The notes beneath the pieces were generated by a model, which was given only the letters and a program-made list of their open reading frames with translations, was not told the DNA's origin and ran no database searches. A program made the translations under genes and the position numbers. A stretch of DNA of 14,609 nt from an uncultured Candidatus Competibacteraceae bacterium (GTDB lineage: Bacteria; Pseudomonadota; Gammaproteobacteria; Competibacterales; Competibacteraceae), in assembly GCA_937960715.1 (NCBI GenBank), contig CALGOO010000267.1, positions 1 to 14,609 on the forward strand, in the 5' to 3' direction. Of the stretch, positions 14,048 through 14,609 are shown piece after piece (position 1 is the stretch's first letter; each line of letters opens with the position of its first letter).

Positions 14048-14596
14048 ATGAACCCGAGAAAATTGAAGCTGGCCAGCATGACGTTGCTGGTGTTGCCCTG
14101 TGTCTTTGCGTTGGGGAGCATGACATCAACCACGGCCGTCGCATCCAACGATCGGTGTTGGATGACCGGGGGAGGCAGTGTGTTCACCGATAGTGTGAGG
14201 GTAACACATGGTTTCGTGCTGAACTGTGACGTAACCCGAGGCCCTAATAACCTTGAGATCAACTGGGGAGGTAATCGCTTCCATCTGATTACTCTTACTG
14301 AGGCTAGTTGTTCTCTCGCGGGCGATCCAAAGCCACCTACCGCGTCCTTCAATACCTATATAGGTTCTGGTTTAGGCTACTACAGCGGTGAAGTCGGCGC
14401 CAATGGCTTTGGTGCGAGGGTCACATGGACTTTCACCGATACGGGAGAACCTGGCAAAGGCGATTTTGCTGAAATTAACATTTCGGACTCGGAGGGGAAC
14501 TCCGTTCTCACTGTTTCTGGCTATCTAACTAAGAGCCTATGCGAAAAGTATAGGCTCAGGGTACACATTTATGACGGGCACTCTTCATTAGTTTGA
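14048..14596 (+). CDS. Secreted protein with a beta-rich 'GGGS..VTHGF..C..NNL.INWGGN.FHL' domain
   Basis: A 182-aa protein with a Sec signal peptide: basic start MNPRKLK, hydrophobic core about 8-27, likely cleavage AVA-S at 32/33. The mature protein is one domain of about 150 residues. It starts CWMTGGGSVF and contains VTHGFVLNCD (53-61), PNNLEINWGGNRFHLITLTEASC (66-88) and VTWTFTDTGEPGKGDFAEINI (125-145). I associate this pattern with a domain found in many bacterial surface and secreted proteins (possibly the one labelled post-COAP-1); that name is from memory and unsure. Four cysteines (37, 60, 88, 165) could form two disulphides. The function is unknown; adhesion or matrix roles would fit. 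The start has AGAGGA about 7 nt upstream. Base composition and codon use are visibly less GC-rich than the rest of the window, suggesting horizontal acquisition. The gene is complete, ending 13 bp before the window edge. Confidence 0.8.
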   Translation: MNPRKLKLASMTLLVLPCVFALGSMTSTTAVASNDRCWMTGGGSVFTDSVRVTHGFVLNCDVTRGPNNLEINWGGNRFHLITLTEASCSLAGDPKPPTASFNTYIGSGLGYYSGEVGANGFGARVTWTFTDTGEPGKGDFAEINISDSEGNSVLTVSGYLTKSLCEKYRLRVHIYDGHSSLV

Positions 14597-14609
14597 GGGA
14601 ACAGTTTTT

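Noticed and set aside
1..14609. CRISPR array, phage or anti-phage defence system
   Set aside because: No regularly spaced repeats and no Cas, integrase, transposase, toxin-antitoxin or recognised defence domain was found; the Hsp90 has a GHKL ATPase but standard Hsp90 architecture rather than that of known GHKL defence proteins.

Overview
The window is GC-rich, densely packed chromosomal DNA, most likely from a gammaproteobacterium or a close relative. The lineage call rests on the ffs (SRP RNA)-dnaX-ybaB-recR order, close similarity of the RecR and HINT proteins to their E. coli counterparts, and a REP-like hairpin. The species cannot be named from the sequence. No CRISPR array, tRNA, rRNA, transposase, integrase or phage gene was found.

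Layout. (1) 41-2294: a small two-CxxC zinc-ribbon protein (minus) diverges from a full-length but atypical Hsp90-family chaperone (plus). (2) 2338-2943: an exported mono-haem cytochrome c (minus), converging on the Hsp90 gene. (3) 2944-3285: a regulatory intergenic stretch with a good sigma70-like promoter and a perfect 14-bp hairpin. It leads into a 563-aa lipoprotein of the phospholipase B-like N-terminal-nucleophile hydrolase family (3286-4977). (4) 5023-8172, all minus: the conserved DNA-maintenance cluster ffs, dnaX, ybaB, recR, followed by a HINT-type HIT hydrolase. A REP-like hairpin lies between dnaX and ybaB. (5) 8461-13782, all plus: a LysE-type exporter, a 696-aa DUF255/YyaL thioredoxin-like protein, an unrecognised 254-aa protein preceded by another perfect 14-bp leader hairpin, and an MFS transporter whose start codon lies inside a hairpin. 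(6) 13783-14596: a tandem 14-bp repeat, then a secreted protein of visibly lower GC content than the rest, which looks recently acquired.

The housekeeping cluster works together: DnaX loads the replication clamp, RecR acts in RecFOR gap repair, YbaB binds DNA, and ffs encodes the RNA of the signal recognition particle. The flanking genes are accessory and envelope-directed (lipoprotein hydrolase, cytochrome, two transporters, secreted protein) and do not form an obvious single pathway. I found no convincing new multi-gene system. The items most worth following are the hairpin leaders, the phospholipase B-like lipoprotein, the unknown 254-aa protein paired with the MFS gene, and the atypical Hsp90.
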